Below are positions 16,956 to 25,833 of a stretch of DNA of 64,000 nt, in pieces (positions within the stretch are counted from its first letter, which is position 1; every line of letters starts with the position of its first letter). The position numbers were made by a program, and so were the translations under genes. The DNA comes from an uncultured Eubacteriales bacterium (GTDB taxonomy: Bacteria; Bacillota; Clostridia; Oscillospirales; Acutalibacteraceae). The stretch lies in assembly GCA_934463035.1 (NCBI GenBank), contig CAKSIG010000002.1:186001-250000 (forward strand), given 5' to 3'. The notes beneath the pieces were generated by a model. The model made no database searches. It was not told the origin of the DNA and saw only the letters and a list, made by a program, of their open reading frames with translations.

Positions 16956-17620
16956 ATAAGGTACAATCCCGATTTAAGCACGACAAATCTGCAATCTGCC
17001 GCGCGGATATACTGGTAAACGGGTTCGTCAAAAGTTTCATAATCGAAAACGCTGTAAGAGTTAAGGTTTACCTGTATTAGCTTGTTTGAGCCGACGTTGC
17101 TTATCATAGCGTTATCGCCGTCAACAAACATATCGTTCGGCTTTGAAAACGGCGAACGCACGCCGCCTATCCGCAGTTCCTCGCGCATAGTTGTAAGATT
17201 AAATTTCAAAATAACGTTGGATTCCGAATAACACGCCCAAAGGGTATTTTTGTGCATAGCAATATCCGACGGCGCCTGATTGCGGTAACGCAGGTCGCCC
17301 GTCCAAACAGGTGTTGCGTCAACATCGGCAAGGCAAGCGCTTCCGTCAGGCTCTAACAAAAAGACCTTGTTGTTCGGAAGAATTATAGACTTTGTCATTA
17401 TATAATTATCACACAGAGCCGATATTGCCTTATAATTATTTCCGAACTTTGTGAGCAGATAGATATTCTTTGCAACATCGGTAAATCTGCCGTTTTCAAA
17501 CGAAATCATTTTATAGGCGACGACCACGCGTTCATCTATCGTATCCTTGCAGTAGGAAAATATGATACCGTTTGAAAGCGGCATCATTTCATATACTTCC
17601 CCCGAAAATACCTTTTTCAT
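16952..17620 (-). CDS. Unknown protein, possible beta-propeller-like
   Basis: A 222-residue protein I cannot assign to a family. It has no signal peptide or membrane span. It is rich in alternating beta-strand-like segments, for example PNNKVFLLEPDGSACLADVD, NTLWACYSESNVILKFNL and NDMFVDGDNAMISNVGSNKL, which look like blades of a propeller-type repeat. The ATG overlaps the upstream gene by four bases (ATGA), so it is the last, coupled gene of the murD operon. Its stop lies in the heptamer repeat, so the original C-terminus may have been altered by that insertion. Confidence 0.7.
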   Translation of the reverse strand: MKKVFSGEVYEMMPLSNGIIFSYCKDTIDERVVVAYKMISFENGRFTDVAKNIYLLTKFGNNYKAISALCDNYIMTKSIILPNNKVFLLEPDGSACLADVDATPVWTGDLRYRNQAPSDIAMHKNTLWACYSESNVILKFNLTTMREELRIGGVRSPFSKPNDMFVDGDNAMISNVGSNKLIQVNLNSYSVFDYETFDEPVYQYIRAADCRFVVLKSGLYLI

Positions 17621-18903
17621 AAACCGACCCCCTGCAAAGCTCCCGCTTCGTACATTTTTTGCGCGCCGAGCAATATACCCGCGTGCGCGCTGTGAAAATT
17701 AATTCCGCCCTGCATCCAAGCGGCAAACGGCGGTCTTAACGGTCCGTCTGCCGAGAACTCGACCGATGAACCCTGAGTGAACGCGCCGGCCGCCATTATA
17801 ACCTTGTCGGTATACCCCGGCATATCCCAAGGCTCGGGAACAACGAAAGAGTCAACAGGCGCGCCCGACTGTATACCCTGACAGAAAGCTATAAGCCCCT
17901 CGGCGGTGTTTAGGGTAACGCACTGAACTATATCTCCCCTTTTTTCCTTGTAACACGGGGTGACGGCAAAGCCGAGCATTTCAAACAGAGCCGATGCGTA
18001 AACCGCCGTTTTCAGCGCCTCGCCCACCACGTGAGGAGCATTGAAAAGTCCTAAATAAAGCTCGCGGCTGTGACCGAGCGTAGCGCCTATCTCTCTGCCC
18101 ACTCCCGCGCAGGTAAGGCGGTAGGCGCATTTTTCCACAAGGTCGTGTCTGCCCGCTATATAACCGCCCGTAGGCGCAATACCGCCGCCGGGATTTTTTA
18201 TAAGCGAGCCTGCTATAATATCCGCGCCGACTTCAAGCGGTTCGCGCTTTTCGGTGAACTCGCCGTAGCAGTTATCAACCATTATTACCGAATCGGGGCT
18301 TACCTCGCGCACGTTTTTGCAAAGCGACTCAATATCGCTGACGGTAAGGCTCGGTCTTAACGAATACCCTCTTGAACGCTGTATATAAGCCATTTTGTAG
18401 GTATCGTTTTTGAGCGCCGCGCGTATTGCCTCTATATCGGGGCGGCCGTTTTCATCAAGCTCGACCTGATGATATTCAACACCGAAATCGGCAAGAGAAC
18501 CGTCGGTTACCTCGTCTATGCCGAAAACGCCCGTTATGGTGTCATACGGTCTGCCCGTCAGACACAGCACCTTATCGCCGGGGCGCAGTATTCCGAAAAG
18601 CGCAACAGTCAGCGTGTGCGTACCCGAAACAAAATTGTGGCGCATAAGCGCGTCCTCGGCGCACATACAGTCCGCCATTACCCTTTCAAGCACCTCTCTG
18701 CCGCGGTCGTCATACCCGTAGCCCGTGGTGCCCGCCATATAAGCCTCGCTAACGCCGTTTTTTATAAAAGCCGAAAGCACCTTTAATTGGTTAAATTCAG
18801 CGGTATCTTCAATTTCGCCAAAGCGCTCGCGGCAAAGGTCAAGCGCGCGCCTGTCAAGCTCGCAAAGCGCCGAATCAATATTAAAAAAGTTATTCACATT
18901 CAT
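17617..18903 (-). CDS. Methionine gamma-lyase family PLP protein
   Basis: A 428-residue PLP fold-type I protein of the group often labelled 'aluminium resistance' or methionine-gamma-lyase-like. Signatures are the N-terminal TTGYGYDDRGRE, the substrate loop HNFVSGTHTL, VDNCYGEF (PLP-binding Asp region) and the Schiff-base lysine in GSLIKNPGGG. The true reaction of this family is not well established, though a C-S lyase activity on cysteine- or methionine-like substrates is plausible. It overlaps the upstream GNAT gene by 14 bases and the downstream gene by 4. Confidence 0.88.
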   Translation of the reverse strand: MNVNNFFNIDSALCELDRRALDLCRERFGEIEDTAEFNQLKVLSAFIKNGVSEAYMAGTTGYGYDDRGREVLERVMADCMCAEDALMRHNFVSGTHTLTVALFGILRPGDKVLCLTGRPYDTITGVFGIDEVTDGSLADFGVEYHQVELDENGRPDIEAIRAALKNDTYKMAYIQRSRGYSLRPSLTVSDIESLCKNVREVSPDSVIMVDNCYGEFTEKREPLEVGADIIAGSLIKNPGGGIAPTGGYIAGRHDLVEKCAYRLTCAGVGREIGATLGHSRELYLGLFNAPHVVGEALKTAVYASALFEMLGFAVTPCYKEKRGDIVQCVTLNTAEGLIAFCQGIQSGAPVDSFVVPEPWDMPGYTDKVIMAAGAFTQGSSVEFSADGPLRPPFAAWMQGGINFHSAHAGILLGAQKMYEAGALQGVGL

Positions 18904-19582
18904 CTGTTTTCACCCAACTGCCGACCTCGTAAAGTCGGCAAAATCCGTATTTTTCATAAAATCCCGTTATATTTTCGCGGCAGTACGCCAATACTCTTTG
19001 TCCGCGGTTTTTTTCAAGCGCCGCGGTAAGAGCTACGCCGCCGAAGCCCTTTTGCAGGCTCGCTATCCCGTTTAACAGCGAATATCCGCCGCTTTTCAGC
19101 CAGACAGCCGCACATTTATCCTTTAACGCAAAGCTGCCAAGCAGTCCGCGGTTTTTCCGTCTGCAATAATCAGTTGCAAAATGCCCGTATTCGGGCAGAT
19201 ACAGCCCCGCTTTGAAGAAAATATCATAAATTTCCTTGCTTGAAAGCCCGTCACCCTCTGTTTCACCGCTGTTTTCGGGGCTTATCGCCATAACGCAAGC
19301 CGTACCGAACGGCGTTAAACCGATTTTTTCAAGGGTTTCAGTATCGCTGAACACACTGCTCGGGGCAAGCATATTCACAAACCTTGCAAGCTCGTCCGTA
19401 TCGGCGCCGTTGTTCCAAACCGTCAAATCGGAATCCGCCATTGATATAAATGCGCGCCCGTTATCCTGTTCCCAGAACATAACCGACCCGTCTGACAAGT
19501 AGCACTCAAAAAGACCGCGTATTTTTATAAGCTCCGCGCTGTCGCAAAATACCGACGGCACGTTTTCGGCAATGCTTATCAT
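18890..19582 (-). CDS. Probable GNAT-family acetyltransferase
   Basis: A 230-residue protein whose C-terminal third looks like a GNAT core: GFGGVALTAALEKNRGQRVLAYC (acetyl-CoA-binding strand and helix region, with R/Q-x-x-G/A-like spacing) and GFYEKYGFCRLYEVGSWVKT, the usual 'Y-x-x-x-GF' ending. The N-terminal half is less conserved. The ATG overlaps the upstream M42 peptidase stop (ATGA). Its substrate is unknown. Confidence 0.72.
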   Translation of the reverse strand: MISIAENVPSVFCDSAELIKIRGLFECYLSDGSVMFWEQDNGRAFISMADSDLTVWNNGADTDELARFVNMLAPSSVFSDTETLEKIGLTPFGTACVMAISPENSGETEGDGLSSKEIYDIFFKAGLYLPEYGHFATDYCRRKNRGLLGSFALKDKCAAVWLKSGGYSLLNGIASLQKGFGGVALTAALEKNRGQRVLAYCRENITGFYEKYGFCRLYEVGSWVKTDECE

Positions 19583-20589
19583 TCAGCTTTTCCGCCGCAG
19601 ATACCGTTTATCATATATCTTGCAAGGTTATATGCCGACTCAATATCGGATTTATCGGCAACGCAGGAAGCCGAATGAATATAACGGCACGGCACCGAGA
19701 TTGCAAGCGTTCTCACACCGCCGCGGCTTAAATGCACGGCGCCCGAATTGTTGCCGCCTGCAACGGCGCGCTTGGGCTGGCACTTTATACCGCTCGAAAG
19801 CGCGTAATCGTAATACTTTCTGTCATACACGGTCGCGTTGTCCATAAAAGACACAGCCGCGCCGTCACCGAGACAGCACACCTGTTTTTCGGCGCAAACG
19901 CCCGAAATATCGGCGGCGGTAGTGGCTTCAAGCACTATTGCGCTGTCTGGGTCAAGCGAATAAGCGGCAGTTTTTGCACCGCGAAGTCCTATTTCCTCCT
20001 GAACCGAGAAGGACGCGTCAAAATCGTAGTCGCTTTCTTCTTTTAAAAGTCTTATCAGTATAGCGCAGCCTGCGCGGTCGTCAATGGCTTTTGAAATAAT
20101 TTTATCGCCCGTATCCTCAAATTTTCCGCACATAACGGCGCGGTCGCCCACCGTTACCGCTTTCAGCGCCTGCCCTTTATTCAAAGCGCCTATATCTATA
20201 TAAAGGCTGTTCACGTCGGGCAGTTTTTTAGCCTCATCACCCTTTGAAAGATGTATCGGTCTGCACCCGATAACACCGTTTATCTTACCGTTTATGCGAA
20301 CGCGCCTTGCGAGAAGAACCGCCGTTTCAATACCGCCGACGGTTTTGAATTTCAAAAATCCGTCCTCGGTAATATCGGTGATAATAAGTCCGACCTCGTC
20401 GGTATGAGCATCAACAAGCAGCCGCCTTTCGGAGCGGTTTTTGCCCTGTTTATGAACCAATATATTGCCGAGCGCGTCAACGGTGTATTCGCAATGTCCC
20501 TTTATTTCGGATATTATAAAATCACGGACGGCATTTTCATCGCCCGAAGTGCCGTCAAGCTCGCACAGCTTTTTTAAAAGTTCAATCAC
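19579..20589 (-). CDS. M42 family aminopeptidase (copy 2)
   Basis: A 336-residue dinuclear metallo-aminopeptidase of the M42 (glutamyl aminopeptidase/tetrahedral peptidase) family. Metal ligand and catalytic segments are VDAHTDEVGLI, KAIDDRAGCAIL, SVQEEIGLRGAKTA (catalytic and ligand Glu) and VLEATTAADI, with a distal GGNNSGAVHLSRGG histidine. GGGAGGTG lies 6 bases before GTG 20589, and this GTG overlaps the upstream stop (GTGATTGA), so I reject the longer frame starting at 20622. It would trim peptides in the cytoplasm. Confidence 0.9.
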   Translation of the reverse strand: MIELLKKLCELDGTSGDENAVRDFIISEIKGHCEYTVDALGNILVHKQGKNRSERRLLVDAHTDEVGLIITDITEDGFLKFKTVGGIETAVLLARRVRINGKINGVIGCRPIHLSKGDEAKKLPDVNSLYIDIGALNKGQALKAVTVGDRAVMCGKFEDTGDKIISKAIDDRAGCAILIRLLKEESDYDFDASFSVQEEIGLRGAKTAAYSLDPDSAIVLEATTAADISGVCAEKQVCCLGDGAAVSFMDNATVYDRKYYDYALSSGIKCQPKRAVAGGNNSGAVHLSRGGVRTLAISVPCRYIHSASCVADKSDIESAYNLARYMINGICGGKAE

Positions 20590-21595
20590 CGAGAACACCT
20601 CCCGAAAGGATATACTTTTCAAGAATGTCGCAGACGTTCGCTATATCGCGCACATCGACAAGCTCCGCTCCCGTGTGCATATTCCTGAGCGGTATGGACA
20701 CTATCCCCGTGCGCACTCCGCCCTTGGTGACCGATATAACGTCGCCGTTTGTGCCTGTTCTGCCGCCCATTACCTCGGTTTGATATTCGTTTCCGAGTTC
20801 TTCGGCGCACTCGCAAAGCCTGCGGCTTATTTCTTTATCCAAAACGGGTGAAATGCCTATCATCGCGCCGTGTGACACCCTGCCGCAGTCATCGGGCGAA
20901 ATATCGGGTCCGTCGCCGAAGCTGACGTCTATCGCTATTGCCTCGTCGGGTTCTACCGAGAATGTAGCTGTTTTCGACCCTCTCAGTCCCAGCTCCTCGC
21001 CGTCGCTCAATACAAACACAACATTGTGCGGGAGCTTTTTATCGGAAAGCCGCTCGGCAAGCTCCAACAGGCAGACAACGCCTGCGCGGTCGTCAAGCGA
21101 TTTACCCGTAACTATGCTTTCAAAAAGGCTCGCGGGCTGTACGTCGTAGGTCACATAGTCCCCGACCGACACAATCTCCTTTGCTTTTGAGCCGAGAGCA
21201 GTATCTATCTTTAATTTGGAAATATCGTCATACTCGGCTTCGCCGCCTGAAAGGTGCGGCGGAGTACTGCAAAAAACCGCCTTAATATCACGCTTGCCGT
21301 GAACGGTAACCCTTGCCGCGGGGAGCGTTCTTAAATCAATACCGCCGGATTTTGCAACGGTGATAAATCCGCTGTCATCAACGTCGGTAACTATCATCGC
21401 AACCTCGTCAATATGCGCGTCAAGCATTAAAGTCTTGTCCGACGCGCCTTTAATAAAGCCGATAACGGTAAGGTTATCGGTCCTTTCGGTATCGGCATAT
21501 TTTGAAAGTATTTCGTAGGCTGTGTCGGCTGCCGTCTTCACCGTTCCGACGGCAGATTGCTCCGACAAGCGCATAAGAGTTTCCTTAATATCCAT
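20582..21595 (-). CDS. M42 family aminopeptidase (copy 1)
   Basis: A 337-residue paralogue of the next gene with the same ligand series: LDAHIDEVAMIV, KSLDDRAGVVCLLELAERL, SDGEELGLRGSKTA and AIDVSFGDGPDIS, with the last His in IPLRNMHTGAELV. The two copies clearly differ in the substrate pocket, and M42 proteins can form hetero-dodecamers, so a mixed complex is possible. Its ATG overlaps the murD stop by one base (TAATG). Confidence 0.9.
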   Translation of the reverse strand: MDIKETLMRLSEQSAVGTVKTAADTAYEILSKYADTERTDNLTVIGFIKGASDKTLMLDAHIDEVAMIVTDVDDSGFITVAKSGGIDLRTLPAARVTVHGKRDIKAVFCSTPPHLSGGEAEYDDISKLKIDTALGSKAKEIVSVGDYVTYDVQPASLFESIVTGKSLDDRAGVVCLLELAERLSDKKLPHNVVFVLSDGEELGLRGSKTATFSVEPDEAIAIDVSFGDGPDISPDDCGRVSHGAMIGISPVLDKEISRRLCECAEELGNEYQTEVMGGRTGTNGDVISVTKGGVRTGIVSIPLRNMHTGAELVDVRDIANVCDILEKYILSGGVLGD

Positions 21596-22974
21596 TATAG
21601 CTTATTTACCAATTCCTTGAAATGATTTCCGCGCGCCATAAAGTTCGGGAAAGCGTCAAAGCTGGCGCAGGCAGGGCTTAAAGTGACAATATCGCCGCTT
21701 ACCGCGTTTTTGTGCGCCTCTGATACCGCCTCGTCAATGTCCTTTACACGGACTATTTCAGGTGCGCCTCTATAATTCTTGTCGGCGCGTACCGCTTTTT
21801 CTATTTTATCGGCGGTGTTGCCGCAAAGATAAAGTGTTTTTACCCTGTCGATTATATACGGCACCATCGGGTCAAACGGAATATGCTTATCATATCCGCC
21901 GGCGATAAGAATTACTTTTTTGTCAAAGGCTTTAAGTCCCGCTATTGTTCTTGTGGGGCTTGAAGCGATAGAATCGTTAAAATATTTAACGCCGTTTACC
22001 TCGCGCACGAACTCAATGCGGTGTTCAACGCCCGTAAACTCCTCAGCTACCTTGCGGATAGTATCAACGCCGACATATCCCCAAACCGCGGAAATAGCGG
22101 CAAGATAGTTGGCAACATTATGATCGCCCAAAACCGTTATCTCACTGCGGTGCATCACGGGAACGTCAATACCCCTGTAAGCCATGTGCAGAGTACCGTC
22201 GGTATCGAGCCACGCGCCGTTTTTAAGCGGTTTTTCCATACTGAAACTTAGCGACTGTCCCCTGACGTATTTTGAAAAACTTTTAGTTATATCGTTATCG
22301 GCGTTTAGGACGGTGCGTGAAAAGGCGTTTTGATGAAGAAGAATGTTTTTCTTGGCTTCAACATATTCGTCCATATCCTTGTGAATATCAAGATGATTGG
22401 GCGCAACGTTGGTCACCACCGCTATATCAGGGCTTTTACGCATTGAAATAAGCTGGAATGATGAAAGCTCAACGACCACAAAATCGTCGGCAGTTACCTC
22501 CTCGATGATCGGCAGTAAGGGCTTGCCTATATTGCCGCCGACAAACACCTTTTTGCCCTCTTTTTCAAGCATTTTGGCAATAAGGGTTGTCGTAGTGGTC
22601 TTGCCGTCCGACCCCGTTACCGCAAAAATCGTCGCGGGGCAAAGGTCAAAGAATACCTCCATTTCGCTCGTCACAGCGATACCGCGTTTGCGCGCCGCTT
22701 CAAGCTCGGGAAGATTAAAGCTCATACCGGGTGTGCGGAATATTATATCCACTTCAAGCCTGTCAAGATACCCCTCGCCCAAACGGAGAACGGCACCCGC
22801 GGCTTCTATTCTGTCGGCAAGCTCGCCTATCTGCTCGCGCGAACGGCGGTCGCAGGCGTATACCCGCGCGCCCTTTGAAAGAAAGTCAAGTATAAGCGGA
22901 GTGTTGCTTACACCGATACCGCACATTGCTATTTTTTTACCCTTTATCTGTTCAAAAAATTGTTTACAATCCAA
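21595..22974 (-). CDS. murD: UDP-N-acetylmuramoyl-L-alanine--D-glutamate ligase
   Basis: A 459-residue Mur ligase. KKIAMCGIGVSNTPLI starts the Rossmann domain. The P-loop is TGSDGKTTTTTLIAKM (about residue 115), with NVAPNHLDIHKDMDEY, GDHNVANYLAA, and GVEHRIEFVREVNGVKYFNDS. The last gives the MurD-type signature rather than MurC/E/F. It adds D-Glu to UDP-MurNAc-L-Ala. GGGGG lies 8 bases upstream of TTG 22974, so I prefer that start to TTG 22989. It is the first gene of a six-gene overlapping operon. Confidence 0.95.
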   Translation of the reverse strand: MDCKQFFEQIKGKKIAMCGIGVSNTPLILDFLSKGARVYACDRRSREQIGELADRIEAAGAVLRLGEGYLDRLEVDIIFRTPGMSFNLPELEAARKRGIAVTSEMEVFFDLCPATIFAVTGSDGKTTTTTLIAKMLEKEGKKVFVGGNIGKPLLPIIEEVTADDFVVVELSSFQLISMRKSPDIAVVTNVAPNHLDIHKDMDEYVEAKKNILLHQNAFSRTVLNADNDITKSFSKYVRGQSLSFSMEKPLKNGAWLDTDGTLHMAYRGIDVPVMHRSEITVLGDHNVANYLAAISAVWGYVGVDTIRKVAEEFTGVEHRIEFVREVNGVKYFNDSIASSPTRTIAGLKAFDKKVILIAGGYDKHIPFDPMVPYIIDRVKTLYLCGNTADKIEKAVRADKNYRGAPEIVRVKDIDEAVSEAHKNAVSGDIVTLSPACASFDAFPNFMARGNHFKELVNKL

Positions 22975-23013
22975 TCTGACTGCCCCCAAACAAGCGTATA
23001 TATTAACACTAAT

Positions 23014-23042
23014 ATTATACTTATATTAATCGGAAATATCAA
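23014..23042 (-). promoter_or_regulatory. Promoter of the murD operon
   Basis: On the minus strand TTGATA (23037-23042), 17 bp and TATAAT (23014-23019). Confidence 0.72.
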
Positions 23043-23126
23043 CCTTTATATACAAATTGCAAAACCTGCCGCGGTTTGCCCGCCTGACTGAATTTGCCCC
23101 GCCTAACATCAATTGCCGATATTGGT

Positions 23127-24383
23127 TTATTTGTGCCTTTTTTCAACCTCTGAAAACGCGTCCTCCGCAATCTCAACGGCAAGACGGACATCATCATCGG
23201 TAATAGCAGCGTTCATAAAGTGGTTGTGGTGGGAGGTTATGAAAAGTCCCCTTGCCACGCACTCGGCGACCCATTCCTGATGAAGCATAAGGCTGTCGTC
23301 ATTGGCTATGCGCAGATAAAACAGCGCAGGCTCGCCCGATACAACAAGGTCAAAGCCGTGCTCGGCGGCGGCCTTTTTAAAGCCGTCGGTAAGTTTTTCG
23401 CCCGTTTTTCTGAACAGGGTCGGCGTGTCAAGCTCCTTCATTTTGTTTATGCAGGCAATGCACGCGGCGAACGGCACGGCGCTCATCCAATACGAGCCTG
23501 TAAACGAGAGCGAAGAAGCAGTCGCTTTCAAATGCTCCCCTCCGCAGGCGGCAGACATATTGTATCCGTTCGCAAGAGCCTTGCAGAAACAGATTATATC
23601 CGCCTTAAAGCCGTAATAATGGTCGCTTCCCGCAAGGTCAAGGCGGAAGCCTGCGCGCACGTCGTCAATTATAAGGAGCATACCGTGCTTGTCGCAAAAT
23701 TCCCTTACCTTTCGCCAGCTTTCGCGGTCGGCGCACTTGTTGTCGTAGAAATTTCCGTGGTCGTAGGGCTGTGCTATCAATGCGGCAACGTCGCCGCCGC
23801 ATTCGTCATAAGCCGCCTGCATAGCGTCAATATCAAACCAAGGAAGAACGACGTTGTTTTTTACGTCGTCGGGCAGTATTCCCGGATAGTCGGCTTTCAT
23901 TGCCCATTGGTCGTTACCGTGGTAATATCCGTTGAAGAAGAACAGCTTTTTCTTGCCCGTAAACGCTCTTGCGCAGAGAACGGCAAAGGTCGTGGCGTCG
24001 GTTCCGTTCTTCATAAAATACGCCCAATCGGCGCAGGCAACGGTATCCGTAAGCAATTCGGCGCACTCGACCATTTTATATGACGGCGCGGTGGTGCAGT
24101 TGCCGTACTGCATTTGTTTGAGCGCCGCCGCGTCAACATCGGGATCGCGGTAGCCGAGTACGTTCGGACCGTAAGCGCACATAAGGTCAAGATAGCGGTT
24201 GCCGTCCATATCCCAAAAATACGTACCCTCAGCCTTAGAGCTTATAAGCGGCCAGTTTTCAAGCGGAAGAAACAGTCCCTCCGACGGGCCGAGATGCCCG
24301 TATATGCCCGAGGGTATAACCTTTAACGCGCGGTCAAACCACTCGCGGCTTTTCGTATGCTCATATTTAGGGAATTTACTCAT
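23127..24383 (-). CDS. Class III (GSAM-like) aminotransferase
   Basis: A 418-residue PLP enzyme related to glutamate-1-semialdehyde aminomutase and other class III aminotransferases: DMDGNRYLDLMCAYGPNVLG at the N-terminus, NGTDATTFAVLCARAFTG, LIIDDVRAGFR (PLP-binding Asp) and the Schiff-base lysine in FCKALANGYNMSA. No other haem-biosynthesis gene is nearby, and GSAM-specific surroundings are weak, so I do not call it hemL. A sugar or amino-ketone substrate is equally possible. It is the last gene of the YfbR-like operon. Confidence 0.85.
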   Translation of the reverse strand: MSKFPKYEHTKSREWFDRALKVIPSGIYGHLGPSEGLFLPLENWPLISSKAEGTYFWDMDGNRYLDLMCAYGPNVLGYRDPDVDAAALKQMQYGNCTTAPSYKMVECAELLTDTVACADWAYFMKNGTDATTFAVLCARAFTGKKKLFFFNGYYHGNDQWAMKADYPGILPDDVKNNVVLPWFDIDAMQAAYDECGGDVAALIAQPYDHGNFYDNKCADRESWRKVREFCDKHGMLLIIDDVRAGFRLDLAGSDHYYGFKADIICFCKALANGYNMSAACGGEHLKATASSLSFTGSYWMSAVPFAACIACINKMKELDTPTLFRKTGEKLTDGFKKAAAEHGFDLVVSGEPALFYLRIANDDSLMLHQEWVAECVARGLFITSHHNHFMNAAITDDDVRLAVEIAEDAFSEVEKRHK

Positions 24384-24394
24384 AACGATACCTC

Positions 24395-25159
24395 CTATCC
24401 CAGATAAACCGCAACTCTGTCAAGTATGCGGTTGACGTTATCTACCATTGACAGCATTCCCGCAAGGCGTATATTGCCCTTGCACATCTCGTTTATTGTT
24501 GAGACCTTGCCCGCGAAAAGTCCGTTAGCAAGTTCAAGTGACGCAAACTCCATAATAGCGCGGGGATTTTCCGCTTGGCGTTTCACGGTTGTAAAGCGGT
24601 GATCCTTGACCGACACCGTGATATGCACGCTGTCCTTTATTCCGAGCGAGATCTCGCCGTCCACCGTGTTATGCGCCGAGATTTTTGAAATACTGTCGTT
24701 ATTTGCGAGAGCGGATATTGCGCCCGCTATCGTATACAGCGTAAGCAGAGTGCTTTCTTCAAAGAATTTCGGGTCTTTTAAGTCCTCGTCAGACGGCTTT
24801 AAAAGCACCGTCAGCCTGTCGGTCAGCTTTGTGAACTGCCCCGTGAGAAAGCCCAAAAGCGTGGGTATTCCCTTTACGGGAAGACCGGGCTTGCCCTCGT
24901 TTATCATAGTGTTGAACTTTTCGGGCGACGCAAAATTCATCTTGCAGTTGCAGTCCGCACTGCCCTCGGTCATTTTGCAGCCGTTCTTTGAAAAGTTAAA
25001 CGTACAGCAGGGACCTCCCTTAACGTCAAAGCAAATTTTAACGTCCTTTTTGAGCGAGCTTAAAATTTCCTTTGCGGCGCTGTCCAGCTCGCAAAGATTT
25101 TCAAGCGTGCCTAAAACGCCGTACATATTTACGTACGCAAGAGCCTTTTGTTCTGTCAT
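24395..25159 (-). CDS. SCP2-like hypothetical protein
   Basis: A 254-residue soluble protein. Residues 38-85 (CFDVKGGPCCTFNFSKNGC ... NFASPEKFNTMINEGK) resemble the beta-sheet and lipid pocket edge of SCP2 sterol-carrier domains, and the C-terminal half repeats a similar pattern (KDSVHITVSVKDHRF ... ASLELANGLFAGK). This is inference from pattern only. The ATG overlaps the upstream stop, so it is translated with the YfbR-like protein. Function unknown. Confidence 0.6.
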   Translation of the reverse strand: MTEQKALAYVNMYGVLGTLENLCELDSAAKEILSSLKKDVKICFDVKGGPCCTFNFSKNGCKMTEGSADCNCKMNFASPEKFNTMINEGKPGLPVKGIPTLLGFLTGQFTKLTDRLTVLLKPSDEDLKDPKFFEESTLLTLYTIAGAISALANNDSISKISAHNTVDGEISLGIKDSVHITVSVKDHRFTTVKRQAENPRAIMEFASLELANGLFAGKVSTINEMCKGNIRLAGMLSMVDNVNRILDRVAVYLG

Positions 25160-25755
25160 ATTTTTTCCTCCTTAACAGGGTTAACGTTCTGTTCATCAAG
25201 CGAAAGCGAATAGCTTTTTGCAAATTCGTTTAGGAATATGTCGGCTTCGGGCAGACGCATATCCTCAATCGACTTCTTTGTTGAATCAAGCGCAATCGCA
25301 AATTCACGGTTGCCCATTCCCGTTTCCTCAATGCACTTTATAAGCGCCGAAATTTTGTCCGCCGCTTTAACAAGCCGCTCGGTTTCGTCATCGGGTCGGT
25401 AAAGCGGTATATATTCCGAACGAATATCGTCGGGAAGCATATCAAGAAGTCGGTCCTCTGCCGCTCTTTCAATGTCCTTATATGCGTTTTTAATGTCGGG
25501 ATTGTAGTATTTTATCGGGGTGGGCATATCGCCTGTTATAATCTCAGACGTGTCGTGGAACATTGCTGCCGCCGCGGCATAATACGGGTCGTAGCTTTTA
25601 TTAAGCCGCTTGTTTCCGATAACCGCGAGCGCGTGCGCCACAAAGGCGACCTCCAACGAATGTTCGCTGAGGTTCTCGCCGCGCGTGTTGCGCATAAGAC
25701 CCCAACGGTATATGTATTTCATTCTTGACAGCATAGCATAAAAATGATTGTGCAT
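25156..25755 (-). CDS. YfbR-like HD-domain 5'-deoxynucleotidase
   Basis: A 199-residue HD phosphohydrolase. The metal site is visible as SEHSLEVAFVAHAL (first His), AAMFHDTSEIITGDMPTP (HD pair) and KAADKISALIKCIEE (last Asp). The YfbR family removes the 5' phosphate from deoxynucleoside monophosphates. RWGLMRNTRGENLSEHS closely follows the family N-terminus. It is the first gene of a three-gene leftward operon divergent from yfhO. Confidence 0.87.
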   Translation of the reverse strand: MHNHFYAMLSRMKYIYRWGLMRNTRGENLSEHSLEVAFVAHALAVIGNKRLNKSYDPYYAAAAAMFHDTSEIITGDMPTPIKYYNPDIKNAYKDIERAAEDRLLDMLPDDIRSEYIPLYRPDDETERLVKAADKISALIKCIEETGMGNREFAIALDSTKKSIEDMRLPEADIFLNEFAKSYSLSLDEQNVNPVKEEKI

Positions 25756-25771
25756 TCTTTCACATCCTTTA

Positions 25772-25800
25772 TTGAATATTATATCATTAACTGTTATAAT
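25772..25800 (+). promoter_or_regulatory. Promoter of yfhO
   Basis: TTGAAT (25772-25777), 17 bp and TATAAT (25795-25800). Confidence 0.75.
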
Positions 25801-25833
25801 ATCAATATAAAGATTTAAAAAAGGATGTCGGAA

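Noticed and set aside
23220..24083. 287-codon plus-strand frame opposite the aminotransferase
   Set aside because: Shadow of the real gene; composition has no family match and no ribosome site.
23127..24383. Glutamate-1-semialdehyde aminomutase (hemL)
   Set aside because: Only the general class III fold is seen; no tetrapyrrole genes nearby and the neighbours are unrelated.
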